64,000 bases of DNA, from the NCBI GenBank assembly GCA_020740775.1, contig JAHEWK010000002.1, positions 5,332,001-5,396,000 on the forward strand, given 5' to 3'. Shown here one piece after another: positions 11,039 through 20,739 of this stretch (position 1 is its first letter; every line of letters begins with the position of its first letter). The notes beneath the pieces are model-generated. The model did not search any database. It saw only the letters and a list, made by a program, of their open reading frames with translations, and had not been told where the DNA came from. Source of the stretch: Ilyonectria destructans (Eukaryota > Ascomycota > Sordariomycetes > Hypocreales > Nectriaceae). The position numbers were made by a program, and so were the translations under genes.

Positions 11039-11851
11039 GCTGAATATGGTGGCCGACTAGCAGGAATCTGGCGGAACTGAGCAGATGTTTTTTGATCGTG
11101 CCGCTCGGTTGTTGAGACCAGCTCAAAGGAGTATTTATCCATCAACACAAAGTTGTCCCAGCACTTTGACCGACCCCCGCATCTCCACGTTTGCCGACAC
11201 ACCAAGCAGACCGGGGTCAGTGGAGGTGGAGAGAATAACCTGGGGTATGGGGGTGGACGTTAGCATGAGCGGGGTGGTGAGGGATAGCGTTACATTCCGC
11301 GTCACATGCGGATATCAACATACGGAAAACGTCTTGCTGGTTGCGTTTCCACATGGCTGCATTCCTCCGAGTTAACAGGGGACCCCAGACCAAAAGAACT
11401 AAAAGCCCATGCAACTACCAATCCGATAGAAATCCGACGAAATGCAACACCAAGATCGCCTGAGCTATGAACAGACGGGCAAAGATCGCCTCGGAGAAGC
11501 CCCCGATTGTCTAGGACAGCCGATCCGACGACCCATGCTGTCAATCGTAGCGACATCCGATCGGGAGATTATCGGCCGAGTTCCCCATGGAGCGTGAGGC
11601 ATGAATGGCGATGTTGATCCGGGTAAGCGAACCCCTCACTTCACGCAAGTTGAACCGGAGAAGTATCAAGAATAGGCCGATGACGGAAATACAAAAGCAA
11701 AGCAGATGTTTTAAGGATATACAAGAAAACACTGAGGAAGAAGTCAAACGCCCACTCTGACCACTCTGAAAGGCAATGCACAACTCCAACTAAAACCCAT
11801 CTCCCTTCTTGACTGCACCTCCCCTCATTCTTCACTGGACCTCAATTCTCG
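11039..11851. promoter_or_regulatory. Bidirectional upstream region
   Basis: Separates the divergent MFS transporter and 2-hydroxyacid dehydrogenase genes, so it probably holds both promoters. A TCGGCCGA palindrome occurs at about 11571. I see no coding signal. Confidence 0.4.
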
Positions 11852-12892
11852 ATGGCAGCAAACCCGAAGCCTATTGTGCTCCACATCGGAGACCCGATCA
11901 AGTATAATCATGAGTTATACAAAATGCTTCAAGAGCAGTTCACCGTGCTCCGCCCCTCAGCAGAGGAGCGTCAGCGTGGCCCGTTCCTAGAAGCCCTTCG
12001 TCAGGGCAAATGGGGACAATTCCATGCCGTCATGCGTCCTTTCTGGGTCACCGGGGGCGAGATGGGTCGTTGGGACCGGGAGTTGATTCCCCTGTTGCCC
12101 AAGTCAGTCAAGGTGTACGCATCCGCAGGCGCAGGCTATGACTGGGCGGATGTCGATGTGATGGCCGAAGCAGGGATCCTATATTGCAACGGCGCCGCTG
12201 CTTCATCGGAAGCCGTCGCCGACATGGCTCTTTACCACATCATCTCCGTGTTCCGGAATATGCAGTGGTCGAACATGGCCGCCCGCGGCAGTGCGAACGA
12301 GTTCCGCGACGCCCACGCTCATACGCAACTTACGGCACACAACCCGCGTGGCCACATCTTGGGACTCATCGGCCTAGGCAACATTGGGTATCAAATCGCT
12401 GTCAAGGCTTACAAGGCGCTCGGCGTTCGGATAGTGTATCATGACCCTTTCCCCAAGAGCGTGGAGCAGGAGGCTGCGATCGAGGCCACCTGCTACTCCG
12501 ATCTAGATGAAATGCTAGGCATCGCGGATTGCATTGTTTTAGCCGCCCCTGGTACCGGCGGCAAGAAGATCCTAACTCGTGAAAAGATTGCAAAGATGAA
12601 GAAAGGATCGCGACTAGTCAACATCGCCCGTGGAAGTCTTTTGGATGAGGAAGCTGTTGCCGATGCCATAGACTCGGGACATTTGTTCGCCGTTGGCCTG
12701 GACGTCTTTGAGGATGAGCCAAGACCCAACCCCAGGCTACAAACGATGCGGAATGCAACTCTAACGTGCCATACTGCGGGAGGGGCTTTAGAAACGTCAA
12801 TCGGATTCGAACGTCTGGCGATGGAAAATGTCATCGCGGTACTCACCGGTCAGCCACCTTTGACGCCTGTCAACAAGCACTTGTTTAAATAG
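11852..12892 (+). CDS. D-isomer-specific 2-hydroxyacid dehydrogenase
   Basis: Single-exon, 346 aa, the usual length for the family. It has an N-terminal catalytic half, then a NAD(P)-binding half with the Rossmann signature GLIGLGNIGYQIA, the family's second signature ending in VNIARGSLLDE (the conserved substrate-binding Arg), the Glu in LDVFEDEP and the catalytic His in CHTAGG. These proteins reversibly reduce 2-keto acids (glyoxylate, hydroxypyruvate, phenylpyruvate and similar) in the cytosol. The exact substrate is not readable. The first ATG after a CT-rich leader is taken as the start. It is divergent from the anion:cation symporter, so one might supply an organic acid used by the other; that is inference. 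Confidence 0.88.
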   Translation: MAANPKPIVLHIGDPIKYNHELYKMLQEQFTVLRPSAEERQRGPFLEALRQGKWGQFHAVMRPFWVTGGEMGRWDRELIPLLPKSVKVYASAGAGYDWADVDVMAEAGILYCNGAAASSEAVADMALYHIISVFRNMQWSNMAARGSANEFRDAHAHTQLTAHNPRGHILGLIGLGNIGYQIAVKAYKALGVRIVYHDPFPKSVEQEAAIEATCYSDLDEMLGIADCIVLAAPGTGGKKILTREKIAKMKKGSRLVNIARGSLLDEEAVADAIDSGHLFAVGLDVFEDEPRPNPRLQTMRNATLTCHTAGGALETSIGFERLAMENVIAVLTGQPPLTPVNKHLFK

Positions 12893-12918
12893 GATAAGTT
12901 GCGTTACACGTAGGGTCT

Positions 12919-12943
12919 TACTGAGTGGCTTCGCCACTTAGTA
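12919..12943. repeat. Short near-perfect inverted repeat (hairpin)
   Basis: TACTGAGTGGC and GCCACTTAGTA face each other across TTC, with one mismatch. It lies just past the 3' end of the dehydrogenase gene. It could be a transcript-end hairpin or the edge of the AT-rich inserted segment that follows. Confidence 0.45.
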
Positions 12944-12989
12944 GGGCCCAAAATGTTGGAACAGCCCCGAGAACCTGGAACAGCGAGGC

Positions 12990-13480
12990 AAGTTGAAATA
13001 AATGACCCCATGTCACTTTTAGCCTGTTTTGCTAGTGAAGTGACGTAGAGTAGAGATTTTCTAATTGGTAAAAAGGTGGAAAATGTTTAAATATTTTTAA
13101 AGAATTAAGAGTAAAATAGCTTATGCTAATTGTGATTTTAAAAGAATTTACATATTCTAATATAAAGAGTGCCTTGATGAGATAACTAAATTGTGACAGT
13201 TGTACTTAGTCTATACAGGCATAGGGTAGGCAGGGCTCGTAGGGTTTAGGCTCTAGTAGGGTTAAGATGCGTAGTTGTAAGCAGTTGGTAGTTACTATCT
13301 TCTTGCTGTCTATTGAGGATCACTAGGATTATATAGTAATCCTAGTGATTCTCGTGATTCTAGTGATTCTGGATTCTGGTGTTTATAAAGTGATTTAGGT
13401 GACTTCAGATAATTGGATAAAATAGTGGGGGTGCTTATAGGTATATAACAATATTATATCCAGTCGAGCTGAAATGTCCT
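12990..13480. repeat. AT-rich low-complexity island
   Basis: Base composition drops abruptly to AT-rich with no open frames, and there is a run of 'GTGATTCT/GTGATTCC' units around 13335-13380. Between a hairpin and a decayed helicase fragment, this looks like transposon or subtelomere-type debris altered by repeat-induced mutation. It holds no gene. Confidence 0.45.
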
Positions 13481-13532
13481 CATTCCGTTAAACTGAGAGA
13501 GGGCGGACTTATTCCAGCATTGTCGGAAGAAG

Positions 13533-14105
13533 GTGATTGTATACTGCCGTACCAAAGAATCGGTCGTTGAGCTTGCCGACCTCATCGGCTGCCCATCCTA
13601 CACAGCTGACTCCGGCACGGACGAAGAGAAGAAAGCGATCATCGCAGAGTGGCTGAACGCCGCAGACCCGCCGGCCATCGTGGCCCTGTTGGCACTCGGC
13701 CCACGGCCCGACTACCCGTACGTGGGCTCATGTCGGACTTCTCACAAGAGTCTGGCCGGGCCGGGCGGGATGGGAGATGAGCCGAGTCCGTTATCCTGCT
13801 GAGTGCGTCCTGGAAGCCGGAGTTGGATAGGCAACTGTCTCCGGATGAAGAGGCAATGCAGCTATACATAACCCGGCCTCACTCCTCGCACAGCATCCTC
13901 AGCTAGTTTCTCGACAGGCAGCTTGACTGGCGCTGGTGCATGAAAGGGGATGAGCCATGCGAGGTCTGCCTGAAGCCCCATGTCGCTGCCAGGCCCCACG
14001 ATCTCGAGTTCTGCCCCCACGCCCGGTCGCGGAGGAGTCGAGCTTCACTGGGCCCGAGGAGGTTCTACGGCAAGATTGCGTGCGGGACGAAGTGCTCGGC
14101 GATAT
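13533..14105 (+). pseudogene. C-terminal relic of a RecQ-like (telomere-linked type) helicase
   Basis: The sequence reads as the second RecA-like domain of a RecQ-family helicase: KVIVYCRT-like strand (MIVYCRTKESVVELADLIG), SYTADS, and AIIAEWLN. After a frame change comes SQESGRAGRDGR (motif VI), then ESVILLSASWKPELDRQL and a zinc-type CEVC segment with DEPCEVCLKP. In the motif VI frame there are two internal stops (TGA after GRAGRDGR and TAG within a 'S*FLDRQL' segment), each one C-to-T change from a sense codon. Fungal helicases of this layout are often tied to telomeres or to mobile elements. The N-terminal DEAH half is absent. It is clearly dead. Confidence 0.7.
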
Positions 14106-14298
14106 GAGAACATGCCGGCTAAGTCCTGCCGTCAACTTGGTTCTCCGCATTAACCCGGGAGAGTATATACTCGATCAATTGGACGCACTATTGTCTCTGG
14201 TATCGTTCATATACCGAACGAGAGACTTGATGAAAGAAAGGAGCGTGTTAACTTAGGAAGATGCTAGCCGAGGCTGGTTAATTTGGTTGCTAATCTCA

Positions 14299-14307
14299 TC
14301 GGGCCGA
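14299..14307. promoter_or_regulatory. Palindrome TCGGGCCGA, candidate cluster operator
   Basis: Exact TCGGNCCGA palindrome 166 bp upstream of the Zn2Cys6 gene start, with a near-copy (CCGGGCCGA) starting two bases further on. Inverted CGG/CCG half-sites are what Zn2Cys6 dimers bind, so autoregulation is possible. Confidence 0.5.
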
Positions 14308-14472
14308 ATCCGGGCCGAACTTAAACCACCAACCTATGAGGACGACGAGAACATATCATTTCCTTTTCATTCTTTCCCATGCTCCCCTTTCCCTGCTCTC
14401 TTTTCCCTGTTCCCTCTGCTTGACGAACAATTGGGTTCATAATTCAAGTCATTCAATTCAGCCTGTCGAAAA

Positions 14473-17315
14473 ATGACCCCAGCTACCGACGGCGAGTTCG
14501 AAGGTCGCAATGGCGGTTCTAGGCCACGACGAGCTGTTGCATGCAACTCCTGCCGTATGAGAAAGGTTCGCTGTATGTAAACCACGCATGCCCTGCTTAG
14601 CCGGCAGCTATCTAAAGCGATTGACAAGGTGATGGAGAACGACCGTGTACGAATTGCGTTGATCACGATACGTCGTGTACCTACACCGCTCGACAGCGAA
14701 CCCGGCAGAAAAGGGCCGATATCACGGATAGGATGGCCGAGAGACTGTCGCGTGTCGAGGCGCTGCTCCAAGCTGTCGATAACAGCTCGACACATTCCAC
14801 TCTGCCGAGCATTCGAGGTCCCGAAATCGATAACTCAATCATGCGTCCGAGACAGTTCAGCGAGAATCAGATTGTCAACGAAGTGGTTCAGCCCTGGACG
14901 CCATATGATTCTCATGGTAGTAATCCATCTCCCAGTCGATCAAAAGAACCTATGGGGCCCCATCTAGCTCCCGTTAAACGAAACATGCAGTTTGTGGAAC
15001 CACCTACCGCGCCAGAGAGTAGAAGCGACCAGGCCTCACTTCAAAGCCGGCGACACTATAACATCCATCACATACTCCAAAATTACAATTCCATTTCTAG
15101 CCAGGCCGAAGCGACTCTCAATCTACAGCCCTCAAATACTCCAAGGCTCCCTTCTCCCTCAACCATCTTCAGTGGGGAGATGGGTGTTTCAACGACAGCC
15201 ATGAGTGAGAGGGATCTCGCCTCGAATGCTACGGGAACCTCACCGGAAGTCTACAGCGTGTACTCTGGAGAGAATGTGAGTTTAACAATACAAGGGCCTG
15301 TTCGATGATTTCCCTGAAGCTAACTAACGTGTAGTCCAATTGGGAATATCATGGTCAGTGCAATACTCGATATGTCTGGATATTAATCTCACTTTGCAAG
15401 GTCCGAGGTCTTTTTTATCTATTTGCTCCCCATCCGGGATCCAGTGGGTGTCGGAGAAAACTTGCAGTCACACGTTCCAAGATTCTGCTACAATGCTCTC
15501 AAAAGATATGCCAAGGTGCTTCAGGATGGAGATGAAAGTCTCAGGAGAAAGAACTCCGGAGCCGAGTGCTGATGTTGCTCGGAAATACACCCAAAGTAAG
15601 TCCACTGGTCGACGAGAATTGTATGTTGACGTCTCTGAATATTTGAAGCGTATTTCGAGTTTGCTCGAGAGACAACTTTTGAGATGGTAAACCGTGCATG
15701 GTTTGAAAGTCGGCTTGAATCCCATCTATCCAGTCCATCAAGCAATGAAGATCCTGCCGGGTATGCTCTTCGCAATGCGATTTATGCTTCTGGAGCTCGT
15801 ATCGAATTGGCCAAAGCTGGAAAGTTCAGCGAGGCCCTTCAAACTGCCTGGTCTTTCTTTTCAAATTCCTTTTCCGTTCATACTGAGCTATTATATTTTC
15901 AAACTTCCTTGACAGCGATACAAGCACTTATTATAATGGTATTTAATCTTGATTTCAATTTCTCAATTCCCTGAATACTAATTTTGACCTGTCTTTGCTA
16001 GGGATATTTCTCAGAAGGCATTGGAAATCCCTGTCTTGAGTACATGTTATCTACAGCTGCCCTGCGGCTTGCTTGCTTTAGAGGTCTTCATCGACAACCT
16101 GTCCCATCATGGAATATGAGTGAGGAGCAGCAACAAATACGGAATCGAATATTCTGGGCAGCGTACTGTCTAGAAAAGAATTGTTCTGCCCGGGGCTCCC
16201 GACCCTCAGTGCGTTGGTCATGAAATTTACATATCATCTCGGAATATATACTAATATTAGAATTGCAGATGATCGACGATGATCACATAAGTGTTCAAAT
16301 GCCAGATTCTAATCTCCTAGGGACATCATCGTATCATATCTATTCAATAGCCCTCATCAGGTTAGCTCATATGGCTTCTCTCATTTCGAAAAAGTTCTCC
16401 CACCTAGAGACAATCCAAAAGCCTCAAGATCTCATCATCCAGACTATAGCAGAGCTAAACGAAAATCTGGAATCATTGAAAGAGTTTGTTGAGCGATTGG
16501 TCGACCTCGACTCCCCATTGGAGCCATGCAGGCAGGGAATCAATATAGATTTGCAACAGGCTATCTATATTCGCATGGCCTACTACGTGGCAGTTTTGGA
16601 CACCCATGCGCCTGTCTCCTACCCGTGGTCGCTGCGAATACTAAAGCTGGCAGATCATCCTCAATTGCAAGCACAAGTTCAATCATCGGCAGAGACAGTC
16701 GTCAAAACTTCCAGAAATATCATATTAGGGGCCCAGTTCATTCGTTTGGATGCCTCAACGGCTATTTTGTAAGTTTACTATCTTTAAATTGGGTTAAACT
16801 CTTTAATAACGTCCTTAATACAGAATGGCATTCCATGCCCCTCTATTCTCGCTCATAAACGTATTCGTTCATGTCCTGATGGAGCCAGGCAGCCCGACGG
16901 TAGATACTGACCTTTCACTGATTGATATTGGCGTGGCCCATTTCCTTCGCCTAGAGCTTTCTGCGGACTCTAAAATATCCTTCCCGTTTCCTAAAGATCT
17001 TGCAAAACTTGCTCAACAAACTGTCCAATACAGCAAGACTGCTTCTCAACTCGTCCACAAGGCTGCCACCACCCGGGACAAATCTTCTAGTTTTGTTCAA
17101 GATACAGGGAATATGGAGACTGGTGGGTTGTCAAGAGTAAATGACCTGGCTATTACTTCCACTGATGTCAGTTCCATCTTTGCCCTGATAACCAAAGTTT
17201 CGTCTAACATTAACAGGGAGCTGTGTCTAATTTATTCGATCTCGATCTAGAGAACTGCAGCACCTTTCTGCCTGGTCCTGAATTTGATGACTATGCATTT
17301 AATTTCGTTGATTAA
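14473..17315 (+). CDS. Zn2Cys6 transcription factor, candidate cluster regulator
   Basis: Nine exons: 14473..14572, 14629..15275, 15335..15353, 15401..15595, 15649..15938, 16002..16208, 16269..16768, 16824..17166, 17217..17315. Spliced length is 2400 nt (799 aa) with all phases matching. The binuclear zinc cluster spans residues 24-50 (C-x2-C-x6-C-x5-C-x2-C-x6-C) and is split by the first intron. A basic linker follows, then the fungal-specific middle homology domain, recognisable by WEYHGPRSFLSIC and, later, YCLEKNCSARGSRPSMIDDD and ISVQMPD. The extreme C-terminus is acidic and aromatic (FDLDLENC, EFDDYAFNFVD), as in activation domains. Exon 3 is only 19 nt. It lies at the left border of the set of genes sharing the TCGGNCCGA palindrome and carries that palindrome in its own promoter. 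Confidence 0.85.
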
Positions 17316-18378
17316 ATTCGGAACCGCGGTTTCTTGGAGGTTTTACTATGTTATGATGAAAGGAGAAGTAGGCATAATGAAACTCCATTCATAAGCTGGG
17401 AAACATCTACATCATCTTTAGAGTGAACTTTCAAAAATAGGAGCAATCGAAATAAGAACTTTAAAATTCGGAGATGGCAAACATCTCACTAAGTATATCG
17501 CGTGTTCCTTTAGAGAAATGAGCTCAGTTTCATCCTGAGAGGGTAGCATTCTGCACCATGAAAATCCAATCTTCATTATCGCATGACTCTCAGCCCAGAG
17601 TAGTTCGCAAACAAATGGGTACGTATCTAGATCTAGATCGTAGCCGGGCATATCATTCTATTCCCCTATTGTCACCTTGTTTCGTCTAAAATCACATTAT
17701 ACCAGCAACAAAACTTCCTATCTCGTTTGCTTCAGATAGTAGACAGTGCAGAGTGAAGTAGCCTTGCTCGATGAAGAGCCTATACAACATAAAAATAAAT
17801 AAATACATACAATAATCATTAGCGGCAAATAAATGAAGCTACTCTATTAGCTGGAAGACCACGCGCGCTGCCCAGATACAGGGTGTGGTAAGCACCAAAA
17901 AATCGACTTACCCTATATTATATTGGTTCTACAGGTCGCCTTTTATAGCCGCACCGTTGTGATACCAAATATCTACCCATGACACCGCATTCATACCGAA
18001 GCCATAGAACGAAAAAAAAAGGTGAGGACTGCCAGAGTTATGTATACTAACATTCTACAATCTTTTCCAATTCAGCATGAACCTCCACAAACTCTTAATA
18101 ACAAAACCACGCAAATGAATTACGTCCGATGTACACAACTAGAATAATATGATAGTAAACTGTGAGTTCATTTTGTGTCTGCTGGCTCCGGCTTTTCTTC
18201 GATTCGTCCAACCTGACTTCTCAAATTACTACCTTTCCACACCTCCTGCTACCTCGCCCACGAGTTCGAAGTTTCCTGTTATCCTAGACTCCAATAAAGT
18301 ATTATCGAAGAGAGGAGAGCCCACAGTCCAATATTATTGGTAAATCCAAAGGCGACCTCGGAAAGTATAACCTGTCGT
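17316..18378. other. Intergenic region
   Basis: 3' regions of two convergent genes (the regulator and the membrane protein). AT-rich stretches, an A-run near 18011-18020 and scattered short frames; nothing recognised. Confidence 0.4.
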
Positions 18379-19185
18379 TTATGCCTTACTATTGTCGTCT
18401 TCAGAACGAAGACTGGGTAAAGACTCTTCGATAGAATCCTTTTCCAAATAGTCCAAGCGCACTGCTTTAGTCAAGTAGTACGAGTCGCCCAAAAATTGAA
18501 TACCGAACAAGATAAGAGGTACCCAAAATCCAAGCACACCGTTCCACGCAAACGGCCCAGTCTTGGTAACATGTACCACCATCGCAAAGAAGAAAATGAC
18601 TGTAACGAAAAGGTTGAAATAGGCGACCGGTTTCGGATAGAGTCTTCGCTCTCTGTTATCAAGCAGTAGTGCGTAGATCCAAGACCAGTACATTGGTAAG
18701 AATGGTTGAAGTGGCATAATTGTAATCAACCAAAATGCATCATTCATCAATTCAAGGATCTTAGGATCTCGATCTGTCCTAAATGCCCCTACTGCCAATA
18801 GTAGACCTGGAAGGAAGAGTGTCCATGAGGCTGCTGTACCGCTTGCGAGCTGGAGTTGGGGTAAAAACCAAGGGATATTGGGGATTTTGCGCATTTGGTC
18901 GGATATAATAACGGTGTAAGCGAGGAAGGTTGCTCCAGAAAACATGATCAAGACGCTGGCTGCGTGCATGCCAGTCTGATGATCAACGTAAAATTCGGTT
19001 GTACGTTCCGCGGACCACCATGGCCCAAGGGGAGGAAATAAATCGGCAACGATAAAGCCAACAAAAAGAAAAATGGTTGAAAAAAGTCCGCCTGATGCGC
19101 ATAAGTAATGGATATTCCGAGGCCTAAGCAATCCCGTGGTAAGAACACGAGTGATCCACCGATCGGCCTTATATAATATCTCCAT
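18379..19185 (-). CDS. Integral membrane protein, about seven spans
   Basis: Single-exon, 268 aa, with about seven hydrophobic segments starting near residues 30, 75, 115, 150, 170, 200 and 225. Motifs include a loop PPLGPWWSAERTTEFYVDHQTG between spans 1 and 2, FRTDRDPKILELMNDAFWL, and a late block YFNLFVT...KTGPFAWNGVLGFWVP. The layout resembles a family of small membrane proteins seen in actinobacteria and in fungal metabolite clusters, but I know of no proven function. It is not an obvious Pyr4-type terpene cyclase, though size and topology are similar. The promoter has the exact palindrome TCGGCCCGA 249 bp upstream, linking it to the neighbouring P450 and monooxygenase genes. Confidence 0.75.
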   Translation of the reverse strand: MEILYKADRWITRVLTTGLLRPRNIHYLCASGGLFSTIFLFVGFIVADLFPPLGPWWSAERTTEFYVDHQTGMHAASVLIMFSGATFLAYTVIISDQMRKIPNIPWFLPQLQLASGTAASWTLFLPGLLLAVGAFRTDRDPKILELMNDAFWLITIMPLQPFLPMYWSWIYALLLDNRERRLYPKPVAYFNLFVTVIFFFAMVVHVTKTGPFAWNGVLGFWVPLILFGIQFLGDSYYLTKAVRLDYLEKDSIEESLPSLRSEDDNSKA

Positions 19186-19433
19186 GTTGTTGGAGTTGAA
19201 GAGCTGTCTTTCTAGCTTTAATGAAGAGTGGGTGTGAAGAATGAAAAACGAGAATAAGACAAGACATCCGTAGACACTTATAACAACCGTAAGTGGTTTA
19301 TATGTTCAATAGTTTTAGGCCTGCCAGTCTCCAAACTTCGCCGATCAAACTCCGACTTGCCAGTTCCTTTGGTGCCACTCAAACTATCACTTGTCAATGG
19401 CTCTACTAGTACACATCCGATTTCCGCCCGAAC

Positions 19434-19442
19434 TCGGCCCGA
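19434..19442. promoter_or_regulatory. Palindrome TCGGCCCGA, candidate cluster operator
   Basis: Exact match to TCGGNCCGA, 249 bp upstream of the membrane-protein start codon. Confidence 0.5.
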
Positions 19443-20601
19443 CCGCAGCGCCGATCAATATAACATCGGGCACCGTTGAGCGAAGGGTGTTTGTAACCAT
19501 CCACAGAGTTGAATGAATAAATGTTTTTCATCACGTAATGCTCTGTAGCTCTCGACATCGTGCTGTTGACAAATTAGAACCTACCGGCTCATCCGCTTGG
19601 GATAAAATGAACCCTGGAAGTCGGCAGGACAGAAAGATTTACCCACAGCGAGCTGGGTATGCCTGCCTTCAGGTAAATGTAGCATTCCAATGAAGCAGGA
19701 GTTGAGCTGCATGTCAATGAACATGTCAATGAAAATACTACTGATGGAGCACTTCCCTTCCTGGAGGATGCAATTGAGATTAATTAGCTAGACTCTCTAT
19801 TGTATCATTGCTTCCTAGTGGTCCGATGAAAACATTTTTGTACAAGCTCGAAGTCCGCATGGAGCAGCATTTTACGCATGCGTGGCTCTTTCAAACCCCA
19901 ACTTCATGGGATTGTCACAAAGTACTTTGCAAATCGTGCCCAAGCAAGACTCCCCCTGCTATAGTCACAGGCTGCCAGTCAGACCTGACCTTTCTTCCCA
20001 AGTGATGATCTCGGAACAGGGTAGATATGGTTAATCGGCGTGAATCTGAACTATTAAATTTCAATACCCCGGTTGAGAATGGGAGATATTGAGAGGTCTT
20101 GTTACGTCTCATCCTCTTGTGACATCGAATTGTAGGAACATCTGACTTTGATCTTGTGTCGAGTGCCTTATAACTCATATTCGTAAGAACAACGTCGGCA
20201 GTTAAAATCGACTGTGCCATGTTCTCTAGCTAGCAAGGCACTTGATATTCCAACGACCCTGATTCTGAACAGTTAAGTCTGGAAGTATGGTGACTTTCTA
20301 TCCTGCTATGGCTCTATGCTAGTATTCTGGATCTTTATTTCTGAGACGCTGTGAAACGCGTTATTTTGAATAACTGTTTGTAAAGCAATGTCCGTACTTT
20401 CTCGGATGTGCGACGTCTCGGAAAACACTGGGCCATCTGTTCATCTCCCTTCTATATTAGTCCATTTGAATGGTCTGTTTGGTAAATTATTGGGAGCTGT
20501 ACTCACTTCGGGGCTCGGGCCTGGATGTTGCCGAACGCCGCCCGAAACTAAGCCGAGTTTAATCCCACCTCAACAGTTGCGGATTCGGGAACGGTCGAAC
20601 T

Positions 20602-20610
20602 TCGGACCGA
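20602..20610. promoter_or_regulatory. Palindrome TCGGACCGA, candidate cluster operator
   Basis: Exact match to TCGGNCCGA, 130 bp upstream of the P450 start codon. Confidence 0.5.
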
Positions 20611-20739
20611 GTCAGATATCCGGTGACTATGGTGGAATATGAAAAACATTTAGCACATTTAACAATACTTTATAAGCACGTCAAATTGGGATGAGTTAGT
20701 TTAGCAGCACAACGAGGTGATATTGCTGTTTGAGACACC

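Larger units (their letters stand above)
19186..20739. other. Divergent promoter region between membrane protein and P450 genes
   Basis: About 1.55 kb without a recognised gene. It carries two exact TCGGNCCGA palindromes (19434-19442 and 20602-20610), each near one of the two divergent genes, and many loose CGG/CCG half-sites near 20510-20610. Confidence 0.45.

Noticed and set aside
15340..15690. 116-codon frame in the regulator gene
   Set aside because: Runs through two introns; spliced exons give the conserved middle homology domain instead.
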